From: Prorocentrum cordatum
Taxonomy: Eukaryota > Sar > Dinophyceae > Prorocentrales > Prorocentraceae
NCBI GenBank assembly: GCA_963575745.1
Contig: CAUYUJ010000958.1
Span: 514,263-578,262 of the forward strand
Direction of reading: 5' to 3'
Length of the DNA: 64,000 nt
Program-made: the position numbers and the translations under genes
The notes under the pieces: generated by a model
Database searches by the model: none
What the model saw: the letters and a program-made list of their open reading frames with translations, nothing else
What the model was told of the DNA's origin: nothing
Part shown: piece by piece, positions 42,721-53,075 of the stretch
Layout of the letters: every line of letters begins with the position of its first letter
Numbering within the stretch: the first letter of the stretch is position 1

Positions 42721-43597
42721 GCTCGGGAGGTTTCGCGAGAGTTGTTGCCCAGTTAGGCATGCCCGTGCGGATGTGGGATGCCGCGCGTGGCGGAAAATAT
42801 GATCTCTCGCGCCCTTGCAATCGTTCGCTGGTTATTTCGTGGGTTTGGTCGGGTCGACTCAGCTGGTTAGGTTGGCACGCTGGCGTTACCTGCGATGCCC
42901 CCGCTCAGTGCCGCGACCATGGGGTCGGCGCGGCTCCTGTTCGCTCTGATATCCACCTCCTTTGTTTGCCCAGCCTCGAACCTCATATGCAGGCGATCGT
43001 TGATGTGTACAATCTGATGAACAGTTTCGTCGCCATACTTACGGTTTCAAGTTTGGGACCACGCGAATCCCCCTGAGCGTTGAGAACCCGAAGATGTCCA
43101 AATTATTGTTGCTCCCCCGCTTTCAAGCTTTGGCGCGCCGCCGCGCTGTTTCCAGTCGGGAACGCATTGGAAGGAAGATGCGGGGCTCATGTTTGGAGAC
43201 CTTGATGCAGGACCGTTTCGGGATTCTCTGTGAATGGGCTTCAGACGAGTGCTTGGTTTTCGCGCTCCAAGAGCTCCAGGGCGTCTTGCCCCAGTGCGGG
43301 CTTAAAACAAAGCATGGGGCCGAGTATCCACGTAATGTTTTCGTTGCTCTCGCACGTCTCTTCCACAATGCTGAAGTAAGAGCCAGTTTTTTTCCGGCGT
43401 TGCCAGCGTGTTCAACAACATCGGGGGCATCTCTGGCGATTTTGCCTTAGGGGCGACTTCGCCCCTCGAGACTTGAGCGCGCCCGTGACTGGCGGCGGCC
43501 CCGACGGCAGGATCCTGCGCGTGCCCCGTGTCTTGCAGCTGTTTGGTTAAAAAAGAGCGCTGAGGATATGCTTTATGTCGTTGCTTGTTCCCCTAAG
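42721..43597. other. 3' end of transporter intron 2
   Basis: Contains a 118-codon frame (43094-43450) with Arg/Leu-rich but balanced composition (RFGILCEWASDECLVFALQE) that may be a further decayed element part. A hairpin GGGGCGACTTCGCCCC lies at 43450-43465. The intron ends CCCCTAAG at 43597. Confidence 0.4.
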
Positions 43598-43930
43598 GTC
43601 GAGAGCCACGCGCTTCTCGTGGCCATGAAGCACATCTTCGTAGTACTCCTGGCCTCCCTGTTGACCGGGGCCAACCTCGGCCCCACCTCGATGGTCGGCG
43701 TGGGCATCGCGAGCGTAGGGGTGCTGCTGTACACGGCGAGCCCCGGGCAGCCCGCGGCGGCTCACAAGGAGCTGCCGGCGGCCGAGGCGAGGCGGCTGCC
43801 CGCGACGGCGCCGTCGGAGAAGTCGGGCCTCGTGCCCCGTGAGCCGCCCGCCGAGCTCCCGCGCGTGCTGCACTGCGCCGTGCTCCTTGTGACCGCGCTG
43901 GGCTGCGCCTCGCCGGGGCTCGGCCTGTAG
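43598..43930 (+). CDS. Triose-phosphate/sugar-nucleotide-type transporter, last exon
   Basis: 110 codons plus TAG (43928-43930). It begins VESHALLVAMKHIFVVLLAS, continuing the interrupted CIQ of the exon at 32623 exactly in phase. TPT relatives have S-H-S-V-x-x-x-x-K-R here; this protein has K-H, so the second phosphate-binding basic residue is His. The last helix TSMVGVGIASVGVLLYTAS is followed by a hydrophilic Ala/Pro/Glu-rich tail and a short hydrophobic end. The acceptor is CCTAAG|GTC and the upstream donor CCAG|GTC, sharing AGGTC, so the exact cut is ambiguous by a few bases. Intron length is 10,240 bp. Confidence 0.75.
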   Translation, partial: VESHALLVAMKHIFVVLLASLLTGANLGPTSMVGVGIASVGVLLYTASPGQPAAAHKELPAAEARRLPATAPSEKSGLVPREPPAELPRVLHCAVLLVTALGCASPGLGL

Positions 43931-44821
43931 CGAGTGCACCGCCGCGTCGTGGGCAGACGGCCGCCGCCGCCGCCTGCGGGCCTCAGGATGCCGCGCCCTC
44001 GTTCCCGGGGACCCCTCGAAAGCAACGACGCGGTGGGAATGGGATCGGGGGGGGGCCATCGACCCCCAAATCGCCCATTCATCCCCCATATGGGCCCGAT
44101 GCCCTGCCCCGCCGAGGAAGGTGCTGTGTCGCCATCGGGGGCCTATCGCAGATCCATCGGCGACGCACCGCCGACTCCAAATCAAATGTTTACCCCCCTG
44201 AGCCAGTCGCTCCCCCACCTTGATCGTCTCTCCTCACCCCCATTTCGTGTCGTCGTGAAGAGATTGCGACGGCAGGTGCTTGGCCGTGTTTGGGTTCCTT
44301 AATGGGCTCGCGCTCGGCCCCGAGAGGCCCTCCGAAAGCAGCTCAGGATGGAATTCGGGCCCACGGGCAGGGGGCGAGATTCAGCGCGCCAGAGACGTGG
44401 TCACAGCAAACGGGGGTACAGGTAACGCCGATTCCCATGTCTGGCCGTGCTCTTGTTCCGGGGACATGGGCTCCGTAGACAGCGGCATTACGGGCTCACA
44501 CCGAAAAACCCAGACTGCAGTTTAGCCGTGCTTCCGTCAAGGGGGGGCCCTGAAGGACCTTTGGCTGTCCACGTCAGCAGAGTCACAGGCTCGGGGGTCT
44601 GTGGTCGCGCCGCGGGCAGGCCCGCCCGCGCGGGCCTCACGACCTCCCGAGGCCGTCCACCCTCCCGTCTCGCCCTGCGCCACGGGCCTGCGAAACGATC
44701 GCGCGAGGGCATGCTTTTGTCACACGCGAGAGGACACCAGAGCGGCCCCCCCCCTGCCCAGCCCCCTTCCCCACCGAGTACCGCTGGTACCCCTCCGCCC
44801 CCCCTCCCCTTCGGGGGACGA
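43931..44821. other. No recognised gene; GC-rich
   Basis: Downstream of the transporter stop. No poly-A signal is recognisable (dinoflagellates lack a clear one). No coding motif. Confidence 0.4.
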
Positions 44822-44973
44822 AATCTATACATATCCACTGCTCCCTGGCCAGGCCCATCCTGAACCCAGGAGCTGTGTATACGCCCTCCTGGCCAAACCA
44901 GGAGGGCGTGGCGTATACACAGCTGCTGTGTTCAGGATGGGCCTGGCCAGGGAGCAGTGGATATGTATAGATT
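44822..44973. mobile_element. 152-bp near-perfect hairpin element
   Basis: Left arm AATCTATACATATCCACTGC through GTGTATACGCC to a centre near 44897; the right arm is its complement ending GGATATGTATAGATT. The arms are about 72 bp with a 3-base mismatch cluster (CCCAGGAG/ACAGCAG) and a small length difference. Weak inverted similarity (GGGGGACGA / TCGTCGCCC-like) continues outside. No coding capacity and no clear target duplication. Confidence 0.8.
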
Positions 44974-45653
44974 GCGTCGCCCTACCCCTGTGCCACCGCC
45001 TCAGACCCCTTGCGAGTGGTCCGGCGGGGCCTCAGACCCCGCCGACGTCGTGCTTGCTCGATGCGAGCTCTCCTCCCTGATCTCGGTGTTTGGACGTCTC
45101 CTGATAAAACTCGCGAAGTCGGAGGCATCCGGATGCGGGGGTGAAAACTCAGCCGCTGCCCAAGGGTGCGTCTTGGCCAACATTTCGAGGCGAATCCAGC
45201 CGTGGCCACGGGGGCGCCACAGGAGGATCCCAAATGACCGGAAGCGTGACCAGACACCTCGATCCTCTCGGGCGGGTGGCCATGGGGGTGACTCACGTGG
45301 GGGGTGAAGGTCAGGGCCCTGAAGGGGCCCTCTGGGAGGGCCCTTGTGGGCCCCTCCAAACTGGGCCCCAACGGGCCCGCTCCTTCGGGGCCCTTTGCTT
45401 CACCCCCCGTTGAGGTCACCCGCCGCTGCCACCCGCCAGAGAGGGTCGAGCTTCGAGTCCTCCGCACCCGCGATCAGCCCCGCCTGCCCGGGCACGCCGC
45501 CGCCGGCTGTCCCCTGGCCCTGCCCCTGCTCCTGGCCCTGCCCCCTGCCTCCGCACCTGCCGCCCCTGCCGCCACCCTCCCGCGCCTGCCGCCCCGAACC
45601 GCCCCTGCCGCCCCGAACCGCCCTTGCGAGGGGTCTGCTCCGAGGCGGGAATT
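44974..45653. other. No recognised gene; GC-rich
   Basis: GGGCCC-rich words at 45310-45400 (GGGCCCTNTGGGAGGGCCC) form small palindromes. CCGCCCCTGCC repeats at 45540-45620. No gene. Confidence 0.4.
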
Positions 45654-45815
45654 TACCCATGTCCACCGCCTGGAGGGTAAGTTTTCGGAGCCTCGGCAGG
45701 CGGTGGATATGGACATATTCGGGCCCCCGGGGGCCGACATGTATTCCTATCCACCGCCCGCCAGGGCACCAGGACGTCGGTTCCCAGGCGGTGGATCTGG
45801 ATGAATCCCCGCCTC
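45654..45815. repeat. Double-hairpin element, copy 2
   Basis: Hairpin 1: ATGTCCACCGCCTGGAGG pairs with CAGGCGGTGGATATGGACAT (45658-45715). Hairpin 2: ATTCCTATCCACCGCCCGCC pairs with CCAGGCGGTGGATCTGGAT (45742-45805). The two stems share CCACCGCC and lie head to tail. Copy 1 is at 13192. Confidence 0.75.
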
Positions 45816-46192
45816 GCATCTGCGTCGTACCCTGCGCCCCACGGGTGTGGTCGCCCGCGCGCCGCCGCCGCCCGCAGCAGAGGGAGCGAGGCTCGCGCCG
45901 CTGGCGCGCTGGCCGTTCGCGGAAGGAGCCGGAGGCGTTCCTGGACCACACTGGTCCCAGACTCTTCGCACCGTCTTCCCGGGCCTCCCGAAGGAGCGAC
46001 GCTGAAAGGACAGGCCGTCTTCACGGACATTGCCGCGTAAGCTGCCCGCGCGAGGCTGCGCGTAAGCGCCTTCGTCTCCAATGCAGCGTGCCGCGCTGGC
46101 GGCCCGCGAAATTCGCGGCATGAGGCGAGGTCGCTGCGTCCTCTCGCGTAAGACTTTTTCTCTTGTCGCTCAAACGGGGTCCGAGTGGGTTG
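45816..46192. other. No recognised gene
   Basis: GCTGCCCGCGCNAG and GGCGGCCCGCG phrases here recur at 61793-61900, suggesting a diverged dispersed repeat. Confidence 0.4.
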
Positions 46193-46317
46193 GGTCGGAG
46201 GATCGTGCCGGATAGCCGACGCACCGGCAGTGCGGCGCGATGTGGGTGCCGATTTCCTCCATGCCGTCGTCGACAGTTCATCACCGATGCATCGCCGATG
46301 CGGCACGATCCTCTGAC
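46193..46317. mobile_element. TIR element, GTCGGAGGATCGTGCCG ends
   Basis: GTCGGAGGATCGTGCCGGAT at the left is mirrored by GCGGCACGATCCTCTGAC at the right, 125 bp end to end. No clear target duplication; non-coding. Confidence 0.65.
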
Positions 46318-46413
46318 CCCAGTGGAACTCCAAGCACTGGCCAGGGACGGCTCTGGCAGCACCGGGCCCGCGCCGCCCCCTCCACTCCCTGGGGTGCCCG
46401 CCTCGCGCTTGGG

Positions 46414-46578
46414 CGAAGTCGGGCCTGTCCCTCTACAGGGGGAATATTCAAAAATAGTAAAACAAATAGTCTGGGGACGATTTTTTAAAAAAAATTTTTT
46501 GAGCATTAGGGGGGCATTTTTCGAGTATTTCTTATTTTTCACCCAAAATCCCCCTGTAGGTGGACACGCCCGACTTAA
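46414..46578. mobile_element. TIR element family 1, copy 2, 8-bp target duplication
   Basis: 165 bp. Ends CGAAGTCGGGCCTGTCCC and GGACACGCCCGACTTAA, with CTACAGGGGGA / TCCCCCTGTAG inside. Target duplication CGCTTGGG at 46406-46413 and 46579-46586. Centre AT-rich with AACAAATAGTCTGGGGACGA. Confidence 0.9.
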
Positions 46579-47104
46579 CGCTTGGGGGGCGCGTCGCGCG
46601 CGCTCCCCCCCCCCCCTCCCCCCCCCTTCGGGCGGGCGCGCTGCGGTGTGGCGACTGGGCGGCGATGGCCACGGTGGGCGCAGCCTGCCGACCCCTCGAG
46701 GATCTATGCTCGAGGATCGAGGCGTTTCGAAGCCTCGGCGCCCTGGTCCATCCCCTCTTCCTGCTCCCTTTGTGCTCCATCGTCTTCCCGAGAGGGGGCT
46801 CCCGCTCCCTCTTCCTCGCGAGAGCCCAGGGGTGTCCAAGATGGTCATAACAATTGCCCCGAGAGGTCGCCAGAGGGCCTTAGGGAAGCCACAAGAGTGT
46901 TCACCAGGGCCACGCGATACCTTCTCGTTGTCCACCTTCTCGGCGTCCGCCTTCTCCTCGTCCAACGCCTTCCCCCTCTCTTCCTCTTCTTTCTCCTCCC
47001 CCATCCCCGCCATTCCCCCTCCCCTGGCTGCATGATGTGCCCAAAGCCCGGACCAACGAATCCGCCGATCACTACTCCCGCCGTGCGTGGCACATGGTGC
47101 TGCT
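46579..47104. other. No recognised gene
   Basis: C-run near 46608-46627 and pyrimidine-rich 46900-47030. A phrase including GACCAACGAATCCGCCGATCA (47062) recurs at 47511, bracketing part of the minisatellite. Confidence 0.4.
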
Positions 47105-48495
47105 TGGTTACGCATGGGAAATAGCCTCGCCGCCCCGCCGTGAAATTGCGATCGGCATATCCTCCCACCCCTCGCTCAAAACTGCCAGGACATACGCACC
47201 CCTCCTTTGAAACTGCCAACGAAATGTCCTCGCCGCCCCTGGCCTAAAACTGCCAGCTAAATATCCCCAACCCCGTGGACTTCAACTGCCAGCGAAATTT
47301 CCTCACCCCCCTGGCCTAAAACTGCCAGCGAAATATCTTCACCCCCCTGGCGTGCGAAATATCCGCACGCCCCTCGCGTAGAACTGCCAGCGAGATATCC
47401 TCACCCCTGGCTCAGAACTGCCTGCGAAATATTCTCGTCGCCGTGGCTTACTGAACACTGCAAGCAAAGTGTTCACACACCCCTCAGCGAAACACCTAGA
47501 ATGCCAGATCAACGAATCCGCCGATCACTTCTGACCGCCAGTGCGCAGCACATGGCGCTGCTTGGTCACGTGTGCGAAATATTCTCACCGCCCAGCCTTG
47601 GAATTGCCAGTGACATATCCTTCTCACCCCTCGCTTGACGCCGCCAGCGACATATCTTCGCACCCTTCGCTTGCAACTGCCAGCGAGATATCTTCACCGC
47701 CCCTGGCCTAGAACTGCCAGCTAAATATCCGCACGCCCTGGACTCCAAACTGCTGGCGAACTACCCTCAATCTTATGCTGTGCGAGATATCATCTCCGCC
47801 TTTTAAACTGCTACCGAACTGTCCTCACCCCCTGGCGGAAAGCTGCCAGCGACATATCCACACACTCTTGGCTTAAAACTGCCAGCAGAATATCACCACC
47901 CCTTTTGAATCAAACTGCCAGGAGCTCATCCTCACCCCCCGTTTTAAAACACTGCCACCGAAATATCCCCAATTCTTTGGGTTTAAATTGCCAGGGAAAC
48001 ATCCTTACACCCCTCTCCTCAAACTGCCAGCGAAATGTCCTCACCCCCTGGCTGAATGCTGCCGCCGAAGCATCCTTAACCCATTGGCTTAAAACTGCCA
48101 GCGAACATATTCTCACACTCCTTGCTTCAAGCTGCCGGCGAAATATCTCACACCCTTCGAATCAAACCGTCAGCGAAATATCCCCACCCCCTTGTTTAAA
48201 TACTGCCACCAACATATCCCCAACCCCCTTACTTTAAATTGCCAGCAGCGCACCCCCCCCGCTTGAACCTGCCAGCGAAATATCCTCACCGCACCTAGCC
48301 TACAACTGCCAGCCAAATATCCTCACCGCCTGGACTTAACTAATAGCTGCATGCCCTCACCCCCCTTGCTTACAACTGCCAGCGAAATATTCTAAGCCCC
48401 TGCCCTAAAACAGCCAGCGAAATATCCGCACCGCCCCTGGCTGAAAATTGCCAGTTAAGTATCCCCACCCCGTGACCTACAATTGCCATCCAACG
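47105..48495. repeat. About 36-bp minisatellite, 1.4 kb
   Basis: Diverged units read AACTGCCAGCGAAATATCCT then CACCCCCCTGGCTTAA, about 35 copies, with the core CTGCCAGCGAAATAT best kept. A segment at 47055-47115 (CGAATCCGCCGATCACT, then GCGTGGCACATGGTGCTGCT) is repeated at 47510-47570, so larger duplication has occurred. No coding potential. Confidence 0.85.
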
Positions 48496-49264
48496 GCTTT
48501 GGTGTTTCAGTTGACATTTCAGTCAGTCGACCTTCCGAGAATTATAGTACGGGCTGTGCCCGTAAAACACAGAGAATCGAAAACGTAGCGCCAACAGCAG
48601 TTCGGGTTCGGACCAAGGCGAGGGGAATGTGTTCACAATATCCAGGGCCTGCAGAAGAACTTGTGGACGAGTGGCAGGATCAAGGACCGGGATCGTGACA
48701 GGGACAAGAATACGGATAGGGACAGGAATCGGGCGCCCACGGGGACAGCACGTACACGCTGAGCACTAGGAGTAGCTTCATAACGGGGACCTTCACAGTC
48801 GACACCCTCGCAAGAAGGCCCAGGTAGAGTGGCATCATAGCAGCGACGTGATTCCCCGTGTCTCTGGTTCAGATTTCGACGCAGCTTGCTTGAAGAAAAG
48901 CTACATCTAGGAAGACCACGGCAAGCATACCTAGTGTTAAACTTTGCAATGGGCTAATGATGACGGCCACTTGCGCAGATGTCATAGTAGCCTGAGTGCA
49001 CATCGTCTCGTATGTTCGCTCGTGGCTTACCAGTTGGCTTTCGCAACAGGGATGTTTCCGCATTGTGCATGCCTTGCGCTGAGCATGGTGGCCCCGAGTG
49101 GTCGCTAGGTGCGAGCGGGGAGGCGGAGGGGGCCTGAGGAAGGAGGGGCGGAAGCTGCCGAGCAGCGACCGAGCCTGGCCCGAGCGATCACAAGGCCGGA
49201 TAAAGCAACAGAAATACCGGATGGAGAAGGCGCGAAGACATTCGGGAGCCTTGAGACGGGGGTC
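48496..49264. other. No recognised gene
   Basis: A degenerate ACAGGGACAAGAATACGGAT stretch at 48660-48760. Otherwise unremarkable. Confidence 0.4.
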
Positions 49265-49440
49265 AATGCGCCCGATCTTGCAGGATCCTGCAGGGCCAGG
49301 GTCGCACTGACCCGGGTTTGGGAGCAGGATCATGCAGGATCTTGCAGGATTCTTCGCAGTGACCCGGGGTTTGGGTGCAGGATCTTGCAGGATGTTGCAG
49401 GATCCCGCAAGGCCTGACTGACCCGGGTCTGGAGTGACCC
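49265..49440. repeat. About 60-bp repeat with GATCTTGCAGGATCCTGCA words
   Basis: Three imperfect units: GATCTTGCAGGAT...CAGGATC...CACTGACCCGGGTTTGGG. Rich in small palindromes (GATCCTGCAGG). Confidence 0.75.
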
Positions 49441-49989
49441 GGGCCAGATGATCCCCGAGACACGAGCGTGCCGAGCGCAGGAAGTGCGCACGGCCTCCGC
49501 AGACCGGCGGGAGGAGCGGGCGCGGAGGAGACGGAGGCGGACGCCGCACCCGGCAGTTTCCCGCGCCCGGAATTGAACCGCAGACGCGGAGAGGCTCAGA
49601 CAAACTGCCCAAGTCGGCGCGTGAGCACAGCAGAGAGGGGCCAGAAAGGGGAGGGCGGACAGGAAGGACAATGAATGGGTATAAAGCTTGTTCATACGCC
49701 TGCTATCTCAACCTTGCCATCACCAGCGGACGGCTCGGAGTCCGCTGCCTTCGTGCACTCTGCTGCTGGGGTCGCTGGGACAGAGGATCCGTTTTTTGTT
49801 TTATTCCTGTCATTGAGTTTCGATGTTGCGATCCTGTCGCCAATGACGTGCGTCTGCAGCTGGCCCGATGCTTTGTGGGCCACATCATCTGCGATTATGT
49901 CTGGGACATTCTTGGTGCAGTGTTTTGCGGTGGTCTTGTATCTCCCATCTCTCCTGTGTGTTGACTTATCGGCTTGAGTACAGCGCTGT
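49441..49989. other. No recognised gene
   Basis: A tRNA-like B box exists on the minus strand (49569-49579), but no tRNA fold was found. Positions 49680-49980 are less GC-rich with overlapping frames of unknown meaning. Confidence 0.35.
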
Positions 49990-50180
49990 GGTCTCTATCC
50001 TTCCCCTCCTCCTCCTGCCTCCTGCATCCTCCTCCTCCGCCTCCTCCTCCTCCTCCTCCTCCTCCTCCTCCCCAACCCTCCTCTTCCTCTTCCTCTTCCT
50101 CCTCCTCCTCCTTCTCCTCTTCCTGCCTCCTGCCTCCTGCCTCCTCCTTCCTTGTCCTCCTTCCTCCTTGCCTCCCTTGC
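49990..50180. repeat. (CTC)n-rich tract
   Basis: CTCCTC and CTTCCTC tracts, purest at about 50025-50070. Confidence 0.85.
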
Positions 50181-50207
50181 TCGTACCTTCTTACAGTGGG
50201 GCCGCGA

Positions 50208-50960
50208 ACCTTTCATGGGCTCCTGGGAGGCACGGTGGAGGTGAGGGCAGCGGGGATCCCTTTGAGAGCTCGCGGCTCCTTCGGGGGGCTGCGGACCGCG
50301 CAACTTTCGCAATCTTCGTGGGCTCCTGGGAGGCACGGCGGAGGTGGACTCCTTTGAGACCTCGCGGCTTCGTCGGGTGCTGCGAACTGCGCACCTTCGC
50401 CGCTTTCATGGGCTCCTGGGGGGCACGGCGGAGGCGAGTGCAGCGGGGATCCATTGGAGACCTCGCAGCCTCTTGGGGGGCTGCGAACTGTGCAGCTGTC
50501 GCCACTTGCGCGTGCTCCTGGGAGGCACGTCGGAGTTAGGGCAACTTGAACCATCCTGAAAATATGCGGCTTTTCCAGGGTTGGGACTTGCGCAATCGTG
50601 GGTTCCTGGAAGGCACGGCGGAGATAAGGGGCTGTGCTGATTAAGTTGAGACCTCGCGCCCCCCCCCCCGTGGGACTGCGAACTGCGCACCTCGGTGACT
50701 TGCATGGGCTCCTGGGAGGCACGGCGGAGTGCAGGGCCACGCCGATTCTTTTTGAGCTCTCGCGGCTCCTCGGGAGTTGCGAGTTGCGAGTTGCGAGTTG
50801 GGAGATCCAGCGAAGTGCAGGGCAGCGCAGATCTCTTGGAGACCTCGCGGCTCCCTGGGGGGCTGCGAGCTGCGCCTCTGTCGCCATTTTCGTAGGCTCC
50901 TGGGAGGAGTCGCGGAGTGCAGGACAACGCGGTTCCAGGCGAGATCTCACGGCTCCGAGT
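50208..50960. repeat. About 100-bp tandem repeat, eight diverged units
   Basis: Unit core GGGCTCCTGGGAGGCACGGC, then GGAGACCTCGCGGCTCCT and GGGGGGCTGCGAACTGCGCA. Units start near 50218, 50321, 50411, 50513, 50600, 50706 and 50893, with one decayed unit between the last two. Open frames run through both strands (up to 286 codons on the minus strand), probably repeat by-products. Confidence 0.8.
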
Positions 50961-51325
50961 GCGAATGTCTTCTGTTGTAAACAGCTCATATAAGTCGTCG
51001 CCTTGCCTGCAGAAAGGGGTTGGGTACGTCCAGGGTAACTTTGCAGGTTCCTCACCCCATCTTCATCGCGCATTCGGCAACGGACGCGTTGGTTTCGAAA
51101 CCAAAGTTTTCAGATTATCCAGAGGATGTGCTTCTGCGGCGCTTTACGCTGCTTTCCGAAACAAGTATATCTTAAGCGTGCGAAAAGCGCGCACGATTAT
51201 TGTAAAGGCCTTACGGCTGGTGCCGCCGACCCTGAAGGTTTTGGCCGTCGATGGCGACGGAGTGTGTGTGTGTGTGTGATCACAGGAAGGAACTGAAGGA
51301 CAACGTGACAGGGTAAGCGGAGGAA
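50961..51325. other. No recognised gene
   Basis: GGTGCCGCCGACCCTGAAGG at 51222-51241 matches 31388-31407 (repeat tail). A short (GT)n lies at 51263-51277. Confidence 0.4.
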
Positions 51326-51500
51326 GTGTGTGAGGAGGAGGAGGAGGAGGAGGAGGAGGAGGAGGAGGAGGAGGAGGAGGAAGAGGAAGGAGGAGAGAGG
51401 NNNNNNNNNNNNNNNNNNNNNNNNNNNNNNNNNNNNNNNNNNNNNNNNNNNNNNNNNNNNNNNNNNNNNNNNNNNNNNNNNNNNNNNNNNNNNNNNNNNN
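51326..51500. other. (GGA)n tract followed by a 100-N assembly gap
   Basis: GGA units run from about 51331 to 51400, then exactly 100 N (51401-51500). The gap probably results from the trinucleotide array. Its true length is unknown. Confidence 0.95.
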
Positions 51501-51502
51501 CG

Positions 51503-51523
51503 GGCACTGGGAAGACCTTCTGC
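51503..51523 (+). CDS. 3' end of an exon with a P-loop (GTGKT) motif
   Basis: Directly after the gap the frame reads GTGKTFC and then meets GTGAGC, a good splice donor. G-x-G-K-T is the second half of a Walker A nucleotide-binding motif as found in helicases and AAA ATPases. Only seven residues are visible and the upstream part is in the gap, so the protein cannot be named. It may be chance. Confidence 0.35.
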
Positions 51524-51890
51524 GTGAGCTGCTTGTCTACCTCCCCTCTTTCCCAACCCTGAGATCCGACGTCGACAACGCATGCAGCATCGCGACCAAT
51601 CATTGCATCGCAGCTCTAGGCTCCATCTTTTTGCAGCATCCCGTCAGCTGGGCACCTGGGGGGCCCGAACCTGGGCGACAGCGCCCGGTGTGAAAACACT
51701 GCGAGGCCAGGAGCTCTGGGAATCGGGCGGCACCACGTCCGGGGCAAGTCGCTCAGAAGCGTTTCGGAGCGCTCTCAGAGCGTTCCAGAACGCTCGGCGC
51801 CCGGTACATCCCCCAGAACCGCTGGATCTCAGGGATCGCTGATGCATCCCGGTCCGAGTTCGTCCTGGTCCTGGCTTCGTCTTACTTTCG
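51524..51890. other. No recognised feature
   Basis: AGAACGCTC/GAGCGTTC words at 51756-51800 form a small imperfect palindrome. No gene. Confidence 0.35.
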
Positions 51891-52012
51891 TCAGGAGGGG
51901 AAGAAGCACACAGACACAATTAATCGCCGATCCCCAGGAAACTATGGGAAAATATGGGAACCGGAGGGGGAAGACGGAAAATACAGAAAATACATGGAAA
52001 TATGGGTAATCC
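51891..52012 (+). mobile_element. SINE-like short element, copy E, 3'-altered
   Basis: TCAGGAGGGGAAGAAGCACACA start, GGGAAAATATGGGAA core. After GGGTAATCCTGGG the usual end is replaced by CTCGTGTCGATTCATTCAAT. The following CGCTTCGCTCATTCCGCCGG is shared with 53990 and 55272. Confidence 0.7.
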
Positions 52013-52117
52013 TGGGGCTCGTGTCGATTCATTCAATCGCTTCGCTCATTCCGCCGGCCCATGTTGCATGCATCGCTACTGCTTCGCCGTGGGCCTGGGG
52101 CCATTGTGGCACCGCCG

Positions 52118-52430
52118 AAGAGGAGGAGGAGGAGGAGGAGCAGGAGGAGGAGGAGGAGGAGGAGGACTGGCGGACGTCTGCTTCTGCTCTACTTCCGTGG
52201 GGCGGCTGCGTCTCCGGCATCGGCCGAAAAAACGGCTGCATCTTGTCGTGCGTTCATCGCTTTTCCTTACCTTCTTATTCTTCTTCTTCTTCTTCTTCTG
52301 CTTCGTCTGCTGCTCTTCTGCGGTCTTCTTCCAATCTTCCTTTTCTTCTTCTTCGTCTTCTTCTTCTTCTCTTCTTCTTCTTCTTCTTCTTCTTCTTCTC
52401 TTCTTTTACTCTTCGTCTTCGTCCCGTGCG
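52118..52430. repeat. (GGA)n and (CTT)n tracts
   Basis: GGA units at 52118-52166 and CTT/TTC units at 52276-52420, separated by about 110 bp of ordinary sequence. Confidence 0.85.
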
Positions 52431-52739
52431 TCCCCGTCTTCCACTGCGCCACCGCCTCCCTGCGGCCGCGACAGGCCGACCATGCGGACCGTGCGGCACA
52501 GGCGTCCAGGCGGCCCTTCGGCCCCGGATCCCATCGGCCCGGACGCCCTTCGGACATGCGACCGTCTGCCAACTTCGGCCCCGGCGACGCAGGCACAGGC
52601 GGCCAGGAGACAGAGGACCAGGCGGACAGGCAGGCACATGATGACGATTCGACCGAGGCCAGCTCCCAGGAGTGACCGTCGGACCCCTTCTGCCGCGGCT
52701 GCCCTGCGTCCAGTAGGCCAGGACGACCCGAGACAGGAG
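52431..52739. other. No recognised gene
   Basis: CAGGCGG/ACAGGCAG words near the end grade into the next array. Confidence 0.4.
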
Positions 52740-53075
52740 GACAGATGAACAGGATGACAGTAGGACAGGAGGACAGGATGACAGAGGACAGGAGGACAGG
52801 ATGACACGGAGACAGGAAGGACAGGAGGACAGAGGACAGGAGGACAGGAAGACAGAGGTACAGGAGGTCAGAGGACAGGAGGACAGAGGATCAGGAGGAC
52901 AGAGGACAGAGGACAGGAGGACATGATTAGAGGAGAGGAGGAGAAAGGAGGAGGAGGAGGAAGGAAGAGGAATATGAGAGGAGGAGAGGAGGATGAGAGG
53001 AGAGATGAGGAGGAAGAGGAGGAGGAGGAGGAGGAGGAGGAGGAGGAGGAGGAGGAGGAGGAAGGAGAAGGGGCG
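52740..53075. repeat. GGACAGGAGGACAG array then (GGA)n
   Basis: About 20 units of a 9-10-bp AGGACAGAGG/AGGACAGGAT repeat to 52925, passing into GGA-rich sequence, purest at 53010-53060. Confidence 0.9.

Noticed and set aside
49555-49640. Possible minus-strand tRNA or tRNA-derived SINE (B box GGTTCAATTCC)
   Set aside because: No cloverleaf could be folded around it and the A box match is poor.
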